A stretch of DNA of 64,000 nt from Euzebya tangerina (GTDB taxonomy: Bacteria; Actinomycetota; Nitriliruptoria; Euzebyales; Euzebyaceae), in contig NZ_PPDK01000001.1 of NCBI RefSeq assembly GCF_003074135.1, forward strand, positions 2,294,001 to 2,358,000. The letters are read 5' to 3'. Position 1 is the stretch's first letter; every line of letters starts with the position of its first letter. The notes under the pieces were generated by a model. That model searched no databases and had not been told where the DNA came from. It worked only from the letters and a program-made list of their open reading frames with translations. Positions 35,118-43,753 of the stretch are shown here, piece after piece. Made by a program: the position numbers and the translations under genes.

Positions 35118-35166
35118 GCACGATCGGGGCCTAACCCACATATCGGCCGGTTCGTGCACGATCGTG
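35118..35166 (+). repeat. Dispersed 49-base intergenic element, copy 2
   Basis: Same layout as the copy at 574: GCACGATCGGGGCC start, ACCCAC, TGCACGATCGTG end, with a diverged middle. Lies between ctpA and smpB, ending 39 bases before the smpB ATG, so it is either in the 3' end of the ctpA transcript or in the smpB leader/promoter. Confidence 0.75.
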
Positions 35167-35205
35167 TCGCCCATCGAGCTGGCGGGCCCCCGATACCCTG
35201 GGGGC

Positions 35206-35676
35206 ATGGCCCGCAAGCAGCCGTCCAACGACACCATCGCGGTCAACCGCCGTGCTCGGTTCGACTACACGATCAGCGACACCTACGAGTGTGGGATGGT
35301 GCTGCAGGGGACCGAGGTCAAGAGCCTGCGTGCCGGGAAGGCCTCGATCGCCCAGGCCTTCGCAACCGTTCGGGGCGGTGAGTTGTGGCTCTACATGGCC
35401 GAGATCGCCGAGTACGAGTTCGGCAACATCAACAACCACGAGCCCCAACGCCGCCGGAAGCTGCTGGCCCACAAGCACGAGATCAAGCAGATGACCGACT
35501 TCACCCAGGAACAGGGGCGCACGCTCGTCCCGATGAAGCTCTACTGGAAGGACGGGCGTGCCAAGGTCCTGATCGGCACCGGCGTCGGGAAGTCCACCGT
35601 CGACAAGCGGCAGGACCAGGCCAAGAAGGACGCGAAGCGTGAAGTCGAACGAGCCCTGAAGGCGAGGAGTCGATAA
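35206..35676 (+). CDS. smpB: SsrA-binding protein
   Basis: A 156-residue tmRNA partner that carries alanyl-tmRNA to stalled ribosomes. Family segments: NRRARFDYTISDTYECGMVL, GTEVKSLRAGKASIAQAF, NINNHEPQRRRKLLAHKHEI, LVPMKLYWKDGRAKVLIG, and a basic C-terminal helix (DQAKKDAKREVERALKA) that enters the mRNA channel. ATG at 35206 with TGGGGG upstream. Its RNA partner ssrA is about 9 kb away at 44826. Confidence 0.96.
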   Translation: MARKQPSNDTIAVNRRARFDYTISDTYECGMVLQGTEVKSLRAGKASIAQAFATVRGGELWLYMAEIAEYEFGNINNHEPQRRRKLLAHKHEIKQMTDFTQEQGRTLVPMKLYWKDGRAKVLIGTGVGKSTVDKRQDQAKKDAKREVERALKARSR

Positions 35677-35682
35677 CGAGGG

Positions 35683-36210
35683 ATGATCCAGTGGCTGGCG
35701 GTCGTGCTCTGGGGGCTGACAGCCCTGATCGCTGGCGGAGTCGCGGTCCGACGCGGACAGACCCCGGTGGATCAGCCGCTGCTCCCGGCCATCGCGCTCG
35801 GAGCCCTGTTCGGGTCCGTGGGGGCCGGCGTCGGCCTCACGACCACCCTCCAGTTCGCGGTGGCCGCGGGCGTTGCCCTCGGCCTCATCGTGCTGCTGTG
35901 GCGCTGGCGCACCCTGATGATCGAGGACAACCTCCCGCCCGGCGTCGGAGGCCGTCGGCTGATCGGGGTTGACGGCCGAGTTGTCGCCGCGATCCGTCCA
36001 GAGGAACCGGGCACGATCCGGGTCGGCGAGGAGACCTGGCGAGCCCGCCTCGCAGCGGGCGCCCCTGGCGTGGTCACCGAAGGGGCAGCCGTTCGGGTCG
36101 TCGCCATCGAGGGCATCCACGTGGTGGTCTCTCCGCTCGACGAGCAGTCGGTCCCGATCACCTCGCCCCACGAACCACAACACCAATCACCTGAAGATGG
36201 AGGTCAGTGA
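35683..36210 (+). CDS. NfeD-family membrane protein
   Basis: A 175-residue protein: three hydrophobic segments in the first ~75 residues (WLAVVLWGLTALIAGGVAV, LLPAIALGALFGSVGAGVGL, FAVAAGVALGLIVLLW) and a C-terminal OB-fold (GVDGRVVAAIRPEEPGTIRV, GAAVRVVAIEGIHVVV). NfeD proteins work with the stomatin/SPFH protein encoded next door, which overlaps by one base. ATG at 35683, six bases after smpB. Confidence 0.88.
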   Translation: MIQWLAVVLWGLTALIAGGVAVRRGQTPVDQPLLPAIALGALFGSVGAGVGLTTTLQFAVAAGVALGLIVLLWRWRTLMIEDNLPPGVGGRRLIGVDGRVVAAIRPEEPGTIRVGEETWRARLAAGAPGVVTEGAAVRVVAIEGIHVVVSPLDEQSVPITSPHEPQHQSPEDGGQ

Positions 36211-37229
36211 TGCCATTCATCGTTCTCGGCGTTCTCGCCCTAATCCTGATCCTGGTGGCCACCCGAGCCGTCAAGATCGTCCGACCCTACCAACGTGGGC
36301 TGGTCGAACGCTTCGGTCGCTACAAGGCCACCAGGGATCCGGGCTTCAACGTCATCATCCCGTTCGTCGACACCATCGAGTTGATCGACATGCGGGAACA
36401 GGTCGTCGACGTCCCCCCGCAGGAGGTGATCACCGAGGACAACGTCGTCGTGTCCGTCGATGCGGTCGTCTACTACGAGGCCACCGACCCCAAGCGGTTG
36501 GTCTACAACGTCGCCGACTTCCTGACCGCCATCACCAAGCTGGCCCAGACCAACCTGCGAAACCTGGTCGGCGACCTCGAGTTGGACAAGGCGTTGACGT
36601 CGCGGGACCGGATCAACACCCGGCTGCGAGAGGTGTTGGACGAGGCAACCGACAAGTGGGGCGTCCGGGTGGTCCGGGTTGAGATCCAGCGGATCGACCC
36701 GCCGTCGGAGGTGGTGGAGGCCATGCACGCCCAGATGCGCGCTGAGCGTGACCGACGCGCGACGGTCACCGAGGCGAATGGGTACCGCGAGGCCGCCATC
36801 GCCCGGGCCAACGGTGAGAAGGAGGCCTCCGTCCTGGCCGCCGAAGGTCGCAAGGAGGCGGCGGTCCTGGATGCCGAGGGTGAGGCGCGCGCGATCGAGT
36901 TGCGGGCTGATGCTGACAAGCTTCGTCTGCAGCGCCTCGGCGAAGGTGAGGGCGAGGGTGCCCAAGCCCGACTGACGGGGATCCGCGAGGCCGGGGCCGA
37001 CCAGGCAGTCCTGACCGTTGAGTACCTCTCCGCGCTGGAGCGAATCGGCGATGGTCGCGCGACCAAACTGGTGATCCCGGCCGAGTTCCAGGGGCTGCTC
37101 GGGACCGTCAAAGCCATGACGGAGATGGTGCGGGACGGCGATACGGAGGAGGTGCGGCCCAAGGAAGGCCTGCCCGTGCCTGACGCCGATGAGCGCGTCG
37201 ATGGACTGCGACCCCCGGTCGACCACTGA
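36210..37229 (+). CDS. SPFH/Band 7 (stomatin-like) protein
   Basis: A 339-residue membrane scaffold protein of the QmcA/stomatin type. One N-terminal anchor (PFIVLGVLALILILVATRAV), the SPFH domain (VRPYQRGLVERFGRYK, then DMREQVVDVPPQEVITEDNV) and a long helical region with repeated Ala/Glu/Arg (~190-270: YREAAIARANGEKEASVLAA). These proteins form membrane microdomains, and in operons with NfeD influence envelope homeostasis. ATG at 36210 (GTG 36207 also possible). The end overlaps the DUF2510 gene start by one base. Confidence 0.92.
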   Translation: MPFIVLGVLALILILVATRAVKIVRPYQRGLVERFGRYKATRDPGFNVIIPFVDTIELIDMREQVVDVPPQEVITEDNVVVSVDAVVYYEATDPKRLVYNVADFLTAITKLAQTNLRNLVGDLELDKALTSRDRINTRLREVLDEATDKWGVRVVRVEIQRIDPPSEVVEAMHAQMRAERDRRATVTEANGYREAAIARANGEKEASVLAAEGRKEAAVLDAEGEARAIELRADADKLRLQRLGEGEGEGAQARLTGIREAGADQAVLTVEYLSALERIGDGRATKLVIPAEFQGLLGTVKAMTEMVRDGDTEEVRPKEGLPVPDADERVDGLRPPVDH

Positions 37230-37831
37230 TGGCCGGCGTTGCAGGACGGTCGCGGGTCGTCACCCGCGCCGACGCGCCGGCGCCCGGCTGGTACCCCGAC
37301 CCCAGCCAGCCGGCACGCCTGCGCTGGTGGGATGGAACGGACTGGACGGATCACCGTCGCGTCGGTCCGGCGACGCTCTCGCTGGACCACATGCCGGGGG
37401 CGGGCACTGAACGGTCGACGTCGGAACAGGGGTCGCGCGGCGGCTCGTCCTCGGGTGCGCTGGGGATGGCGACGGCGACGGGTCTGCGATCGGGCCTGAA
37501 GACGGAGGCCCGACGCCAGTCGTCCGGTGCCTCGTCGGGGGATGCCCCGTTCACCAAGAACGACGCCAAGGCGATGGTCAACGACCTGAAGCGGTCGACT
37601 CGCGGTGAGCTCGAGCGGGCGACGAACCAGCTGACGAAGCAGGCCAGCGACCTCCGCAGCCAGCTGGAGCCGCTCATCACCGAGTACGGCACGAAGGCGC
37701 TCCGCTGGGTTCGCCGCATCGGGGTGATCCTGGCGGTCTTGTACGTCGCGTACCTGATCATCTCGGCGCAGGTGCAGACCTCCCTCGTGGAGTGGGTCGG
37801 TGACCGGCTCGACGCGCTGCTGAGCGAGTAG
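37229..37831 (+). CDS. DUF2510 membrane protein
   Basis: A 200-residue protein with an N-terminal DUF2510 motif (APGWYPDPSQPARLRWWDG), a Ser/Gly-rich linker, a helical region (NDLKRSTRGELERATNQLTK) and a single membrane helix near the C-terminus (IGVILAVLYVAYLIISA). DUF2510 is common in actinobacterial membrane proteins; function unknown. ATG at 37229 overlaps the stomatin stop, making it the third gene of the NfeD-stomatin operon. Confidence 0.85.
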   Translation: MAGVAGRSRVVTRADAPAPGWYPDPSQPARLRWWDGTDWTDHRRVGPATLSLDHMPGAGTERSTSEQGSRGGSSSGALGMATATGLRSGLKTEARRQSSGASSGDAPFTKNDAKAMVNDLKRSTRGELERATNQLTKQASDLRSQLEPLITEYGTKALRWVRRIGVILAVLYVAYLIISAQVQTSLVEWVGDRLDALLSE

Positions 37832-37842
37832 GGTCACCGCCG

Positions 37843-38934
37843 ATGGGTCGTGACGTGGACGTCTCCCCGGTCCAGGCGAAGGACCGCCGCGAGGCTGGTG
37901 ATTTCGCCCGGTCGCTGGTCGGCCACCTCTCATCGGCGATGACGGTGAACGCCCTCAGGCTTGGCCAGCTGTTGGGACTGCTCGAGCCCCTCACCAACAC
38001 CTGGATGACCGTCGCGGAGTTGGCTGTGGCGACCGGCACCCACCAGCGGCACCTGACGGAGTGGGCCGGCCTGCTCACGACGGCGGGGGTCCTGGAGGCC
38101 GACGAGAGCGGGGCTGAGGTCCGCTTCCACTTGCCGACTGCACATGCGGCTGCGCTGACGCTCCCCACGCCGTACAACATCAGCCCGATGGTGGCCATGG
38201 CCACCACGTCGGCTGCCACGCTCGAGGCTCAGGCGGAGACCTTTCGGACCGGCGGCGGGATCGGGTATGCGGACCGAGTACTGGATCCGGACATCACCGT
38301 GGACGCGCTGACCCGGAACCGGTACGACGCCCTGCTCATCGACAGCTACCTCGGGCAGGTCGATGAGCTGACCGCTCGACTCACCGAGGGGGCGCGGGTG
38401 CTCGAGCTCGGCTGTGGACGAGGCCATGCGTCCCGGCTCATCGCGAGGGCATTCCCCGCCTCGACCGTGGTCGGGCTCGACATCTCCGAGGCAGCGATTC
38501 ACGCGGCCGGGGCCGCGGCAGCCGAGGCGGGCCTGGCCAACGCGAGCTTCGTGGTCGGCTCGGCCACCGAGCCCCCATCCGGCCCCTGGGACGTGATCGT
38601 TGCGTTGGACGTCATCCACGACCTGGCGGAGCCCTTCGCGGCCCTGACAGCCACCCGGGCAGTGCTGGCCGATGACGGACGGTTCGTGATGATCGACTCG
38701 GGTGCGCCACCAACCCTTGCCGAACGGTCCGAGCTCCCGTGGGCCCCGATGATGTACGGCGTCTCGCTGGCGCACTGCATGTCGGTGTCGCTGGCTCAAG
38801 GCGGGGAGGGCCTGGGGGCCATGTGGGGCCGCGAGGCGGTGCAGGACGCGCTCGCACGTGCGGGTTTCCAGGACGTCGCTGCGCATCAGCTCAAAGGCAA
38901 CCCCATGGACCTCATGTACGTGGCGTCGCGCTGA
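37843..38934 (+). CDS. SAM-dependent methyltransferase with winged-helix N-terminus
   Basis: A 363-residue class I methyltransferase of the Rv2258c type. Residues ~25-115 form a winged-helix dimerisation region (SSAMTVNALRLGQLLGLLEP, TVAELAVATGTHQRHLTEW). The SAM fold follows: motif I VLELGCGRGHASRLIA, motif II VVGLDISEAAI, motif IV DVIVALDVIHDL. Substrate unknown; small molecules are likely for this type. ATG at 37843, 11 bases after the DUF2510 gene. Confidence 0.85.
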   Translation: MGRDVDVSPVQAKDRREAGDFARSLVGHLSSAMTVNALRLGQLLGLLEPLTNTWMTVAELAVATGTHQRHLTEWAGLLTTAGVLEADESGAEVRFHLPTAHAAALTLPTPYNISPMVAMATTSAATLEAQAETFRTGGGIGYADRVLDPDITVDALTRNRYDALLIDSYLGQVDELTARLTEGARVLELGCGRGHASRLIARAFPASTVVGLDISEAAIHAAGAAAAEAGLANASFVVGSATEPPSGPWDVIVALDVIHDLAEPFAALTATRAVLADDGRFVMIDSGAPPTLAERSELPWAPMMYGVSLAHCMSVSLAQGGEGLGAMWGREAVQDALARAGFQDVAAHQLKGNPMDLMYVASR

Positions 38935-38963
38935 CGTCGACTGGGGAGGCGAGCCGCTCGTCG

Positions 38964-39548
38964 TCAGACGGACCCCCCGAGGCCCCGCCAGATCAAGGTG
39001 GCCGTGCGGGTCGGCCAGTGCTCGTCGACCGGTGTCCCCGCCAGCCGCTGGCCGTACAGGGACCCCGTGCACGTCGCGGCGGCGTGCTCCAGGTCACCGG
39101 AGGCGTCGAGCAGGCCCAGCTCGACAGCACGGCCGAGGATGTGCCGTAGCCGATCACGTCGTGGGGTGACGATCCGACTGCGGTAGAGGTCGAGCAACTC
39201 CCCGCCCTCCAACTGCAGCATCGCCCCGACCAGGGCGACGCCGCCGGGGCGGGTCACACCGTCCGCGAAGGCGGCGAGTTCAGCGATCAGGTCCGCGTGG
39301 GGGTCCTCGGTGTCAGGCCGGTCCGCTGCTCGGGACATGCTGGCGATGGCCGCGGTGGCGAGGTCCGCCTTTCCCGACCATCGTCGGTAGACGGCCTGGC
39401 GGCTCGTCCCGGCGGCCTCGGCAACGGCGGCGACCGAGAACGCGTCGTAGCCACGTTGTGCCAACTGATCCTGAGCGGCCTGCAGGACCGCCACGTCGAT
39501 CGAGCTGTCACGGGGCCGGCCTGCGTGAGATCTGTGCTGCATCTTCAC
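38964..39548 (-). CDS. TetR-family repressor
   Basis: A 194-residue regulator. DNA-binding helix-turn-helix at ~18-62 (DVAVLQAAQDQLAQRGYDAF, VAAVAEAAGTSRQAVYRRWS) and a TetR_C-type ligand domain. Transcribed divergently from the DJ-1/PfpI gene across a 58-base gap holding a 19-base imperfect palindrome, so it probably represses itself and that gene. ATG at 39548. Confidence 0.9.
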   Translation of the reverse strand: MKMQHRSHAGRPRDSSIDVAVLQAAQDQLAQRGYDAFSVAAVAEAAGTSRQAVYRRWSGKADLATAAIASMSRAADRPDTEDPHADLIAELAAFADGVTRPGGVALVGAMLQLEGGELLDLYRSRIVTPRRDRLRHILGRAVELGLLDASGDLEHAAATCTGSLYGQRLAGTPVDEHWPTRTATLIWRGLGGSV

Positions 39549-39563
39549 AGTCTATCGCTAGTA

Positions 39564-39582
39564 TTACGCAACAGTAGTGTAA
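39564..39582. promoter_or_regulatory. TetR operator between tetR and DJ-1/PfpI gene
   Basis: A 19-base imperfect palindrome of form TTACnCnACnGTnGnGTAA, centred 25 bases upstream of the tetR start and ~34 bases upstream of the DJ-1/PfpI start, the size and position usual for TetR operators. Confidence 0.6.
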
Positions 39583-39606
39583 CGATACGACCCACGGGAG
39601 TGTGTG

Positions 39607-40347
39607 ATGGCTGGATCAGGTGGAGAAGACGACGGACGAAAGCGGGTTCTGCTGGTTGCCTCGAACCCGGCGGTCTCGGACCAGACCGGGTGGCCCATCG
39701 GCTTCTGGTGGGCCGAGCTGGTGCACCCGTACTGGGCCTTCGCGGAGGTTGGGTACGACATCGTGATCGCCAGCCCCGATGGCGGGAGCCTCCAGGCCGA
39801 CGCCTACTCCGACCCGGAAGACGAGTCCGGGTACAGCGCCCATGATTTCCTCTCCCTCGGCTTCAAGCACAGTCCGCGACACGCGCAGTTGTTGGAGGAC
39901 ACGCCGGCGCTCGGCGACCTCGACGTGTCGACCTTCGACGGGGTGCTCTTCATCGGAGGGCAGGGCCCGATGTACACCTTCATGGGCTCTGCTGTGATAG
40001 CCGAGACCCTTCGCACCTTCTACGAGTCAGGAAAGCCGACCGCGGTGATCTGCCACGCGACGTGTGCACTGCTCGAAGCCACTGACTCGAGCGGCGAGCT
40101 GATCGTGGCCGGCAAGACCTGGACTGGCTTTGCCAACAGCGAGGAGCAGTACGCCGATCAGGCCGCCGGGCAGCAGATCCAGCCGTTTCGCATCGAGGAC
40201 CGCGCGGCCGCCATGGAGAGCACGAACTTCATCGTCAACAAGCCGTTCGCGTCGTTCGCCGTGCAGGACGGCAACCTGATCACGGGTCAGCAGCAGAACT
40301 CCGGGACTGCGGCCGCCGAGCTGGTCATCCGCGCGCTGGGCGTCTGA
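39607..40347 (+). CDS. DJ-1/PfpI-family protein (Hsp31-like)
   Basis: A 246-residue class I glutamine amidotransferase-like protein. The nucleophile elbow is AVICHATCALLEA; the strand before has GVLFIGGQGPMYTFMG, and the N-terminus KRVLLVASNPAV. Length and the long loops (AYSDPEDESGYSAHDFLSLG) fit the Hsp31/glyoxalase III-like group, which detoxifies or repairs carbonyl damage. Exact Cys identity within CHATC is not certain by eye. ATG at 39607 with GGGAG upstream. Likely controlled by the divergent TetR. Confidence 0.85.
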   Translation: MAGSGGEDDGRKRVLLVASNPAVSDQTGWPIGFWWAELVHPYWAFAEVGYDIVIASPDGGSLQADAYSDPEDESGYSAHDFLSLGFKHSPRHAQLLEDTPALGDLDVSTFDGVLFIGGQGPMYTFMGSAVIAETLRTFYESGKPTAVICHATCALLEATDSSGELIVAGKTWTGFANSEEQYADQAAGQQIQPFRIEDRAAAMESTNFIVNKPFASFAVQDGNLITGQQQNSGTAAAELVIRALGV

Positions 40348-40396
40348 GCCAGGACCGCGATTGACGTCCGGCCGGAGGTGCGGAGACTCGCAGGTC

Positions 40397-40975
40397 ATGG
40401 ACGTCGACTGGGACTCGCCGACGACGTGGCCCGACTGGCTGACGGCACCCATCACGCTCGCCGAGCCCGACGCTCGCTGGCTCCGGGCGGGCGGCGCTGA
40501 GGCCGCGCGACTCACCCATCTGCTCGGCGACATGGCCGACGGGCCGGTCGAGCACATCGGCTCCACTGCCGTGCCAGGACTACGTGCCAAGCCAGTCCTC
40601 GACTTCGCGGTCGCCAGTGCGCAGCGGGATGCGGCCGCGGAGTGGATGGCAGCGGCTCTCGGACCGGACTGGGTGCTGGTTCCCGACAGGCTGCACCCAC
40701 TCCCGGTCCGTCTCCTGATCCGGGTCGTGGACGACCGCCGGCACACCCACCTCCAGATTCTCCACGCGGGCGATCCACATCTTGAGCGGCTGGTCGGCTT
40801 TCGTGATGCCCTTCAGGCGGACATCCAGGCCAGGCGGGCCTACGAGCACGTCAAGAATGCAGCGGCCGAGGCCCATGGCGAGGACCGTGCCCGCTACACG
40901 GCGCGGAAGGCCGAGATCGTCGCCTCGATCTTGCGAGGCGTCGGGATCGAGCCGGCAGAGGAGCACGTCGTTTGA
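40397..40975 (+). CDS. GrpB-family (UPF0157) protein
   Basis: A 192-residue protein of the nucleotidyltransferase-like GrpB family. The signature VEHIGSTAVPGLRAKPVLDF (~52-71) is complete, with HTHLQILHAG later. Proposed roles for relatives are nucleotidyl transfer or CoA-linked modification, none proven. ATG 40397 chosen; the frame is open to 40361. Confidence 0.85.
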   Translation: MDVDWDSPTTWPDWLTAPITLAEPDARWLRAGGAEAARLTHLLGDMADGPVEHIGSTAVPGLRAKPVLDFAVASAQRDAAAEWMAAALGPDWVLVPDRLHPLPVRLLIRVVDDRRHTHLQILHAGDPHLERLVGFRDALQADIQARRAYEHVKNAAAEAHGEDRARYTARKAEIVASILRGVGIEPAEEHVV

Positions 40976-40995
40976 TCCACCGACTCCGCCTACTC

Positions 40996-42354
40996 CTACG
41001 ACAGGGTGGTGGCGTCGGCGACAGACCAGCCCCCTGTTGCCTGACCACCGATGACAGCGATCTCCACACGACGCTCAGCTGTCGTCAGCGTGACTAGGGT
41101 GAGGGGTTCGGTCGTGGCGGACTCGACAGGGCCCATGATGGACTCGACCGTTGAAGTGCCGTCCTCGATCGTTGGGATCCCGAAGCGGTCGGTGAAGGCG
41201 TCCACGGAGAAGCCAGGCATCACCCCACCGGCCGTCAGGGCCACCAATCTGTCCGCGTCACCAGCGTCGTAGGCGGCGAGCCACGCAAGGGCCACTCCCT
41301 CTGCCGAGTCCAGTCCGGCGCTCGGGCTGGCTGCCAACTGACTGCACGCTGGTCGAGAATCGTCAAGTCGCTGGCTGGCCCGCGGGATCAGTTGTGGCTC
41401 TTGTATGAAGTCAGCGTCATCTGGCGAGGCCTGCGACAGACTGCTCAAGACACCAAATGGCGCCGCCGAGCGGCTGAAGCCAGAGGGCGAGCGCCACCAC
41501 ACCGCTATGCCAGTCGCCCGTAGAGCTTCGTCCACGTAGCCGATTGGCGCTGACTTATCCACGCACCCATTCGCATCCGCCCGCATGACGGGGTCGTCAA
41601 CGTCCTGAGCCGTCGGCATCTGCCGGCTCTCACCATTGTCGTCCGGATCAATCGAAGCAGCTATCGCTACCTGGAATGGCTCTAGGGAGCCGGTCATCCT
41701 TGCCGCAAGCGAATCGCCGGGCGGACGGAGGACAACCGCCACATTGTCCTGGACGCGCGCGCTTGTGTCCCCGATCTCGACGCTGGCGACACCATTCGGG
41801 ACGATGGCCGCCCACACGTCCGGGGCGGGGTCGTAGTCGCCGTCAACCAACTCCAACGGGAGGTGGCCACGCAACTCGAAGACAGCCTCCGTGGCGCAGG
41901 CCCCCGTCAACCCGTCTGCCACGCCGGTGACAAGGAGACAGATCGCGTCGGATGCGTCCCGAGTTACGTAGAAGGACAGACCCTCAACCGAGGTGGCCAG
42001 ACGCATGTCGGGCTCCTCTGGCAGCAATGCCGCTGCCCAGGACTGGGACGCCTCGGGAGGCGGCACATCGTCCGCGTCGGCGGCGCGATCGAGCACGTAC
42101 AGCGGCCCGTCCGGATCGGCCGCTGCCGAGCCGGACCGCATGTCCAGTGGTTCGGCGATCTGGCCAGGTCCGCGACTGAGCAGCAATGTTGCCAGACCCA
42201 CGGTGAGTAGCGTCGCGACCAGGACCAGCGGAGCCGCGGGCGGCACGCCTCGCCGACGCGACCGCTCCCAGGCCGCATCCAGCTCCAGGGGTCGCGACGG
42301 GCTCGGAGCCGCCAGGTGGAGTCGACGACTGAGGTCGTCCTTGTTGGTGTTCAT
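40996..42354 (-). CDS. Membrane protein paired with sigma factor (possible anti-sigma)
   Basis: A 452-residue protein: cytosolic N-terminus (~1-38, SRRLHLAAPSPSRPLELDAAWERSRR in two parts), one membrane helix (APLVLVATLLTVGLATLLLS), and a ~390-residue external domain rich in acidic residues with no family I recognise. It starts with an ATGA overlap on the preceding ECF sigma gene, the arrangement expected for an anti-sigma factor or sensor. No zinc-binding anti-sigma motif (H-x3-C-x2-C) is visible. Confidence 0.6.
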   Translation of the reverse strand: MNTNKDDLSRRLHLAAPSPSRPLELDAAWERSRRRGVPPAAPLVLVATLLTVGLATLLLSRGPGQIAEPLDMRSGSAAADPDGPLYVLDRAADADDVPPPEASQSWAAALLPEEPDMRLATSVEGLSFYVTRDASDAICLLVTGVADGLTGACATEAVFELRGHLPLELVDGDYDPAPDVWAAIVPNGVASVEIGDTSARVQDNVAVVLRPPGDSLAARMTGSLEPFQVAIAASIDPDDNGESRQMPTAQDVDDPVMRADANGCVDKSAPIGYVDEALRATGIAVWWRSPSGFSRSAAPFGVLSSLSQASPDDADFIQEPQLIPRASQRLDDSRPACSQLAASPSAGLDSAEGVALAWLAAYDAGDADRLVALTAGGVMPGFSVDAFTDRFGIPTIEDGTSTVESIMGPVESATTEPLTLVTLTTAERRVEIAVIGGQATGGWSVADATTLS

Positions 42355-42965
42355 CGGTCTGCTCCTTCGTCTTCCAACGCCTTGCGCCCAGTGATGCCGG
42401 CGGCGGGCTCGCTGGCGCTGTTCGCGGTGGTGCTACCGCCTAGTTGGGGTGGTGTGGAAGTCGCCTGCCGGTCGCCGTTGACCGGGACGTCGGACCGGGT
42501 CTCGACAAGGCGTGGCCGCAGTCGTGCGGTAGCGCGGGAGAGGCGGCTACGAACGGTGCCTGGGGCGATGCCGAGTTCATCGGCGATCTCGACGGAGGCG
42601 AAGCCGAGGTGATGTCGCATGATCACGATCCGCCGGTCAATCGGTGCCAGACGTTGGAGTGCACGCTGGGGGTCCACTGAGTCGGACCGATCCGGTGCCG
42701 GACAGACCTGGGAGTTTGAGGACGTCAGCAGCCGCCGGGCCGCCCGCCCGACCGCGTTACGTCGATGATGGGAGCGGGCTCGATTGAAGGCGACGGTGAA
42801 CAGCCACCGGTCGGGACGGCGCATCTCCCGGACGGCGTCCCAGCGTCGACACAACTCCACCACAGCGTCTTGCGCGAGATCTTCGGCGAGGTCATGATCG
42901 CCGCAGAACAGCCCGAGGGCGCCGACCAGTCGGGGGTGTACCTCCTCACAGAACGCAATGAGGTC
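42351..42965 (-). CDS. ECF RNA polymerase sigma factor, start disturbed
   Basis: About 204 residues of an ECF sigma factor: sigma-2 from DLIAFCEEVHPRLVGALGLF and DHDLAEDLAQDAVVELCRRWD, then sigma-4 with LAPIDRRIVIMRHHLGFASV and EIADELGIAPGTVRSRLSRA. The reading frame has no ATG, GTG or TTG near the domain start; the first start codons in frame lie far upstream inside vapB. ATG 42991 (MATSPGPRP) is well placed but in another frame, one base off. So either a frameshift near 42965-42985 has hit the gene or the sequence has an error there. The coordinates given cover only the recognisable in-frame part. Confidence 0.65.
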   Translation of the reverse strand, partial: DLIAFCEEVHPRLVGALGLFCGDHDLAEDLAQDAVVELCRRWDAVREMRRPDRWLFTVAFNRARSHHRRNAVGRAARRLLTSSNSQVCPAPDRSDSVDPQRALQRLAPIDRRIVIMRHHLGFASVEIADELGIAPGTVRSRLSRATARLRPRLVETRSDVPVNGDRQATSTPPQLGGSTTANSASEPAAGITGRKALEDEGADR

Positions 42966-43032
42966 GGGCGGGGTCCGGGAGATGTGGCCATGTGAGGTGC
43001 AGACGCACGACCACCCTCGGGTGTTGCAGAAT

Positions 43033-43063
43033 GAGGTGTCACCTCGCTGCCCATATTTATGGG
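43033..43063. promoter_or_regulatory. Two inverted repeats upstream of vapBC
   Basis: GAGGTG-T-CACCTC (43033-43045) and CCCATA-TT-TATGGG (43050-43063) lie side by side 20 bases before vapB. VapBC complexes usually bind such repeats to repress their own operon. The same stretch is the upstream region of the divergent sigma gene. Confidence 0.6.
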
Positions 43064-43082
43064 TTGCAGTATCGTAGGCGCT

Positions 43083-43316
43083 GTGAAGACCACGGTTGAG
43101 ATCCCCGACGCGCTGTTCGCCGAAGCGAAGCTGGAGGCCGCCAGGCGGGGTGTCACCTTCAAGGCACTCATCGAGGAGGGTCTCGTGCAGGTACTTCGAC
43201 CGGACGGGGCTGGTCACGACTTCACTCTCCCGGATGCCTCTGTCGGAGGTCGGGGAGCGAGGGAATGGCATTCGTTGTCGCACGATGAGCGACTGGCCCT
43301 GATCTACGACACGTGA
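43083..43316 (+). CDS. vapB: VapB-like antitoxin
   Basis: A 77-residue antitoxin: ribbon-helix-helix-like N-terminus (VKTTVEIPDALFAEAKLEAA, then RRGVTFKALIEEGL) and an extended C-terminus (HDFTLPDASVGGRGAREW) to wrap the toxin. GTG at 43083 chosen because the domain starts directly there. Its stop overlaps the toxin start (GTGA). Confidence 0.88.
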   Translation: MKTTVEIPDALFAEAKLEAARRGVTFKALIEEGLVQVLRPDGAGHDFTLPDASVGGRGAREWHSLSHDERLALIYDT

Positions 43317-43753
43317 TCGCCGTCGATACCAACGTGCTGGTCTACGCACACCGGTCAGACTCGCCACTTCATGCGCAGTCGGCTGCCGTGGTGAAACGCC
43401 TGGCCGAGGGCGAAGGCCGATGGGCCATACCGTGGCCGTGCATCCACGAGTTCTACTCGACGGTGACCCATGCGAGGATCTACGACCCGCCGTCATCCCC
43501 ATCTCAGGCGGCCGACCAACTGGACGCTTGGGTCGGCTCGCCGACGTTGCGTCTGCTGGGGGAGGGTCGCGACCACCTGAGGCGGCTCGTCGACTTGGCC
43601 ATGGCAGCGGACGTGAGCGGCCCGCGGATCCACGACGCCCGCATAGCCGCCATCTGCATTTCCCATGGTGTGGATCACCTCGTCACGCTGGACCGGGACT
43701 TCTCACGATTCCAAGGTCTGTCACTGCGGAGCCCACTCGATCTGGCGGACTGA
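43313..43753 (+). CDS. vapC: VapC toxin, PIN-domain ribonuclease
   Basis: A 146-residue PIN ribonuclease. Acidic metal-binding residues are in place: Asp5 (IAVDTNVLVY), Glu46 (CIHEFYST), Asp108 (RIHDARIAA) and Asp127/Asp129 (VTLDRDFSRF). VapC toxins cleave tRNA or rRNA when free of antitoxin. GTG at 43313 in the vapB stop. The last 79 bases overlap the converging membrane-protein gene. Confidence 0.92.
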   Translation: MIAVDTNVLVYAHRSDSPLHAQSAAVVKRLAEGEGRWAIPWPCIHEFYSTVTHARIYDPPSSPSQAADQLDAWVGSPTLRLLGEGRDHLRRLVDLAMAADVSGPRIHDARIAAICISHGVDHLVTLDRDFSRFQGLSLRSPLDLAD

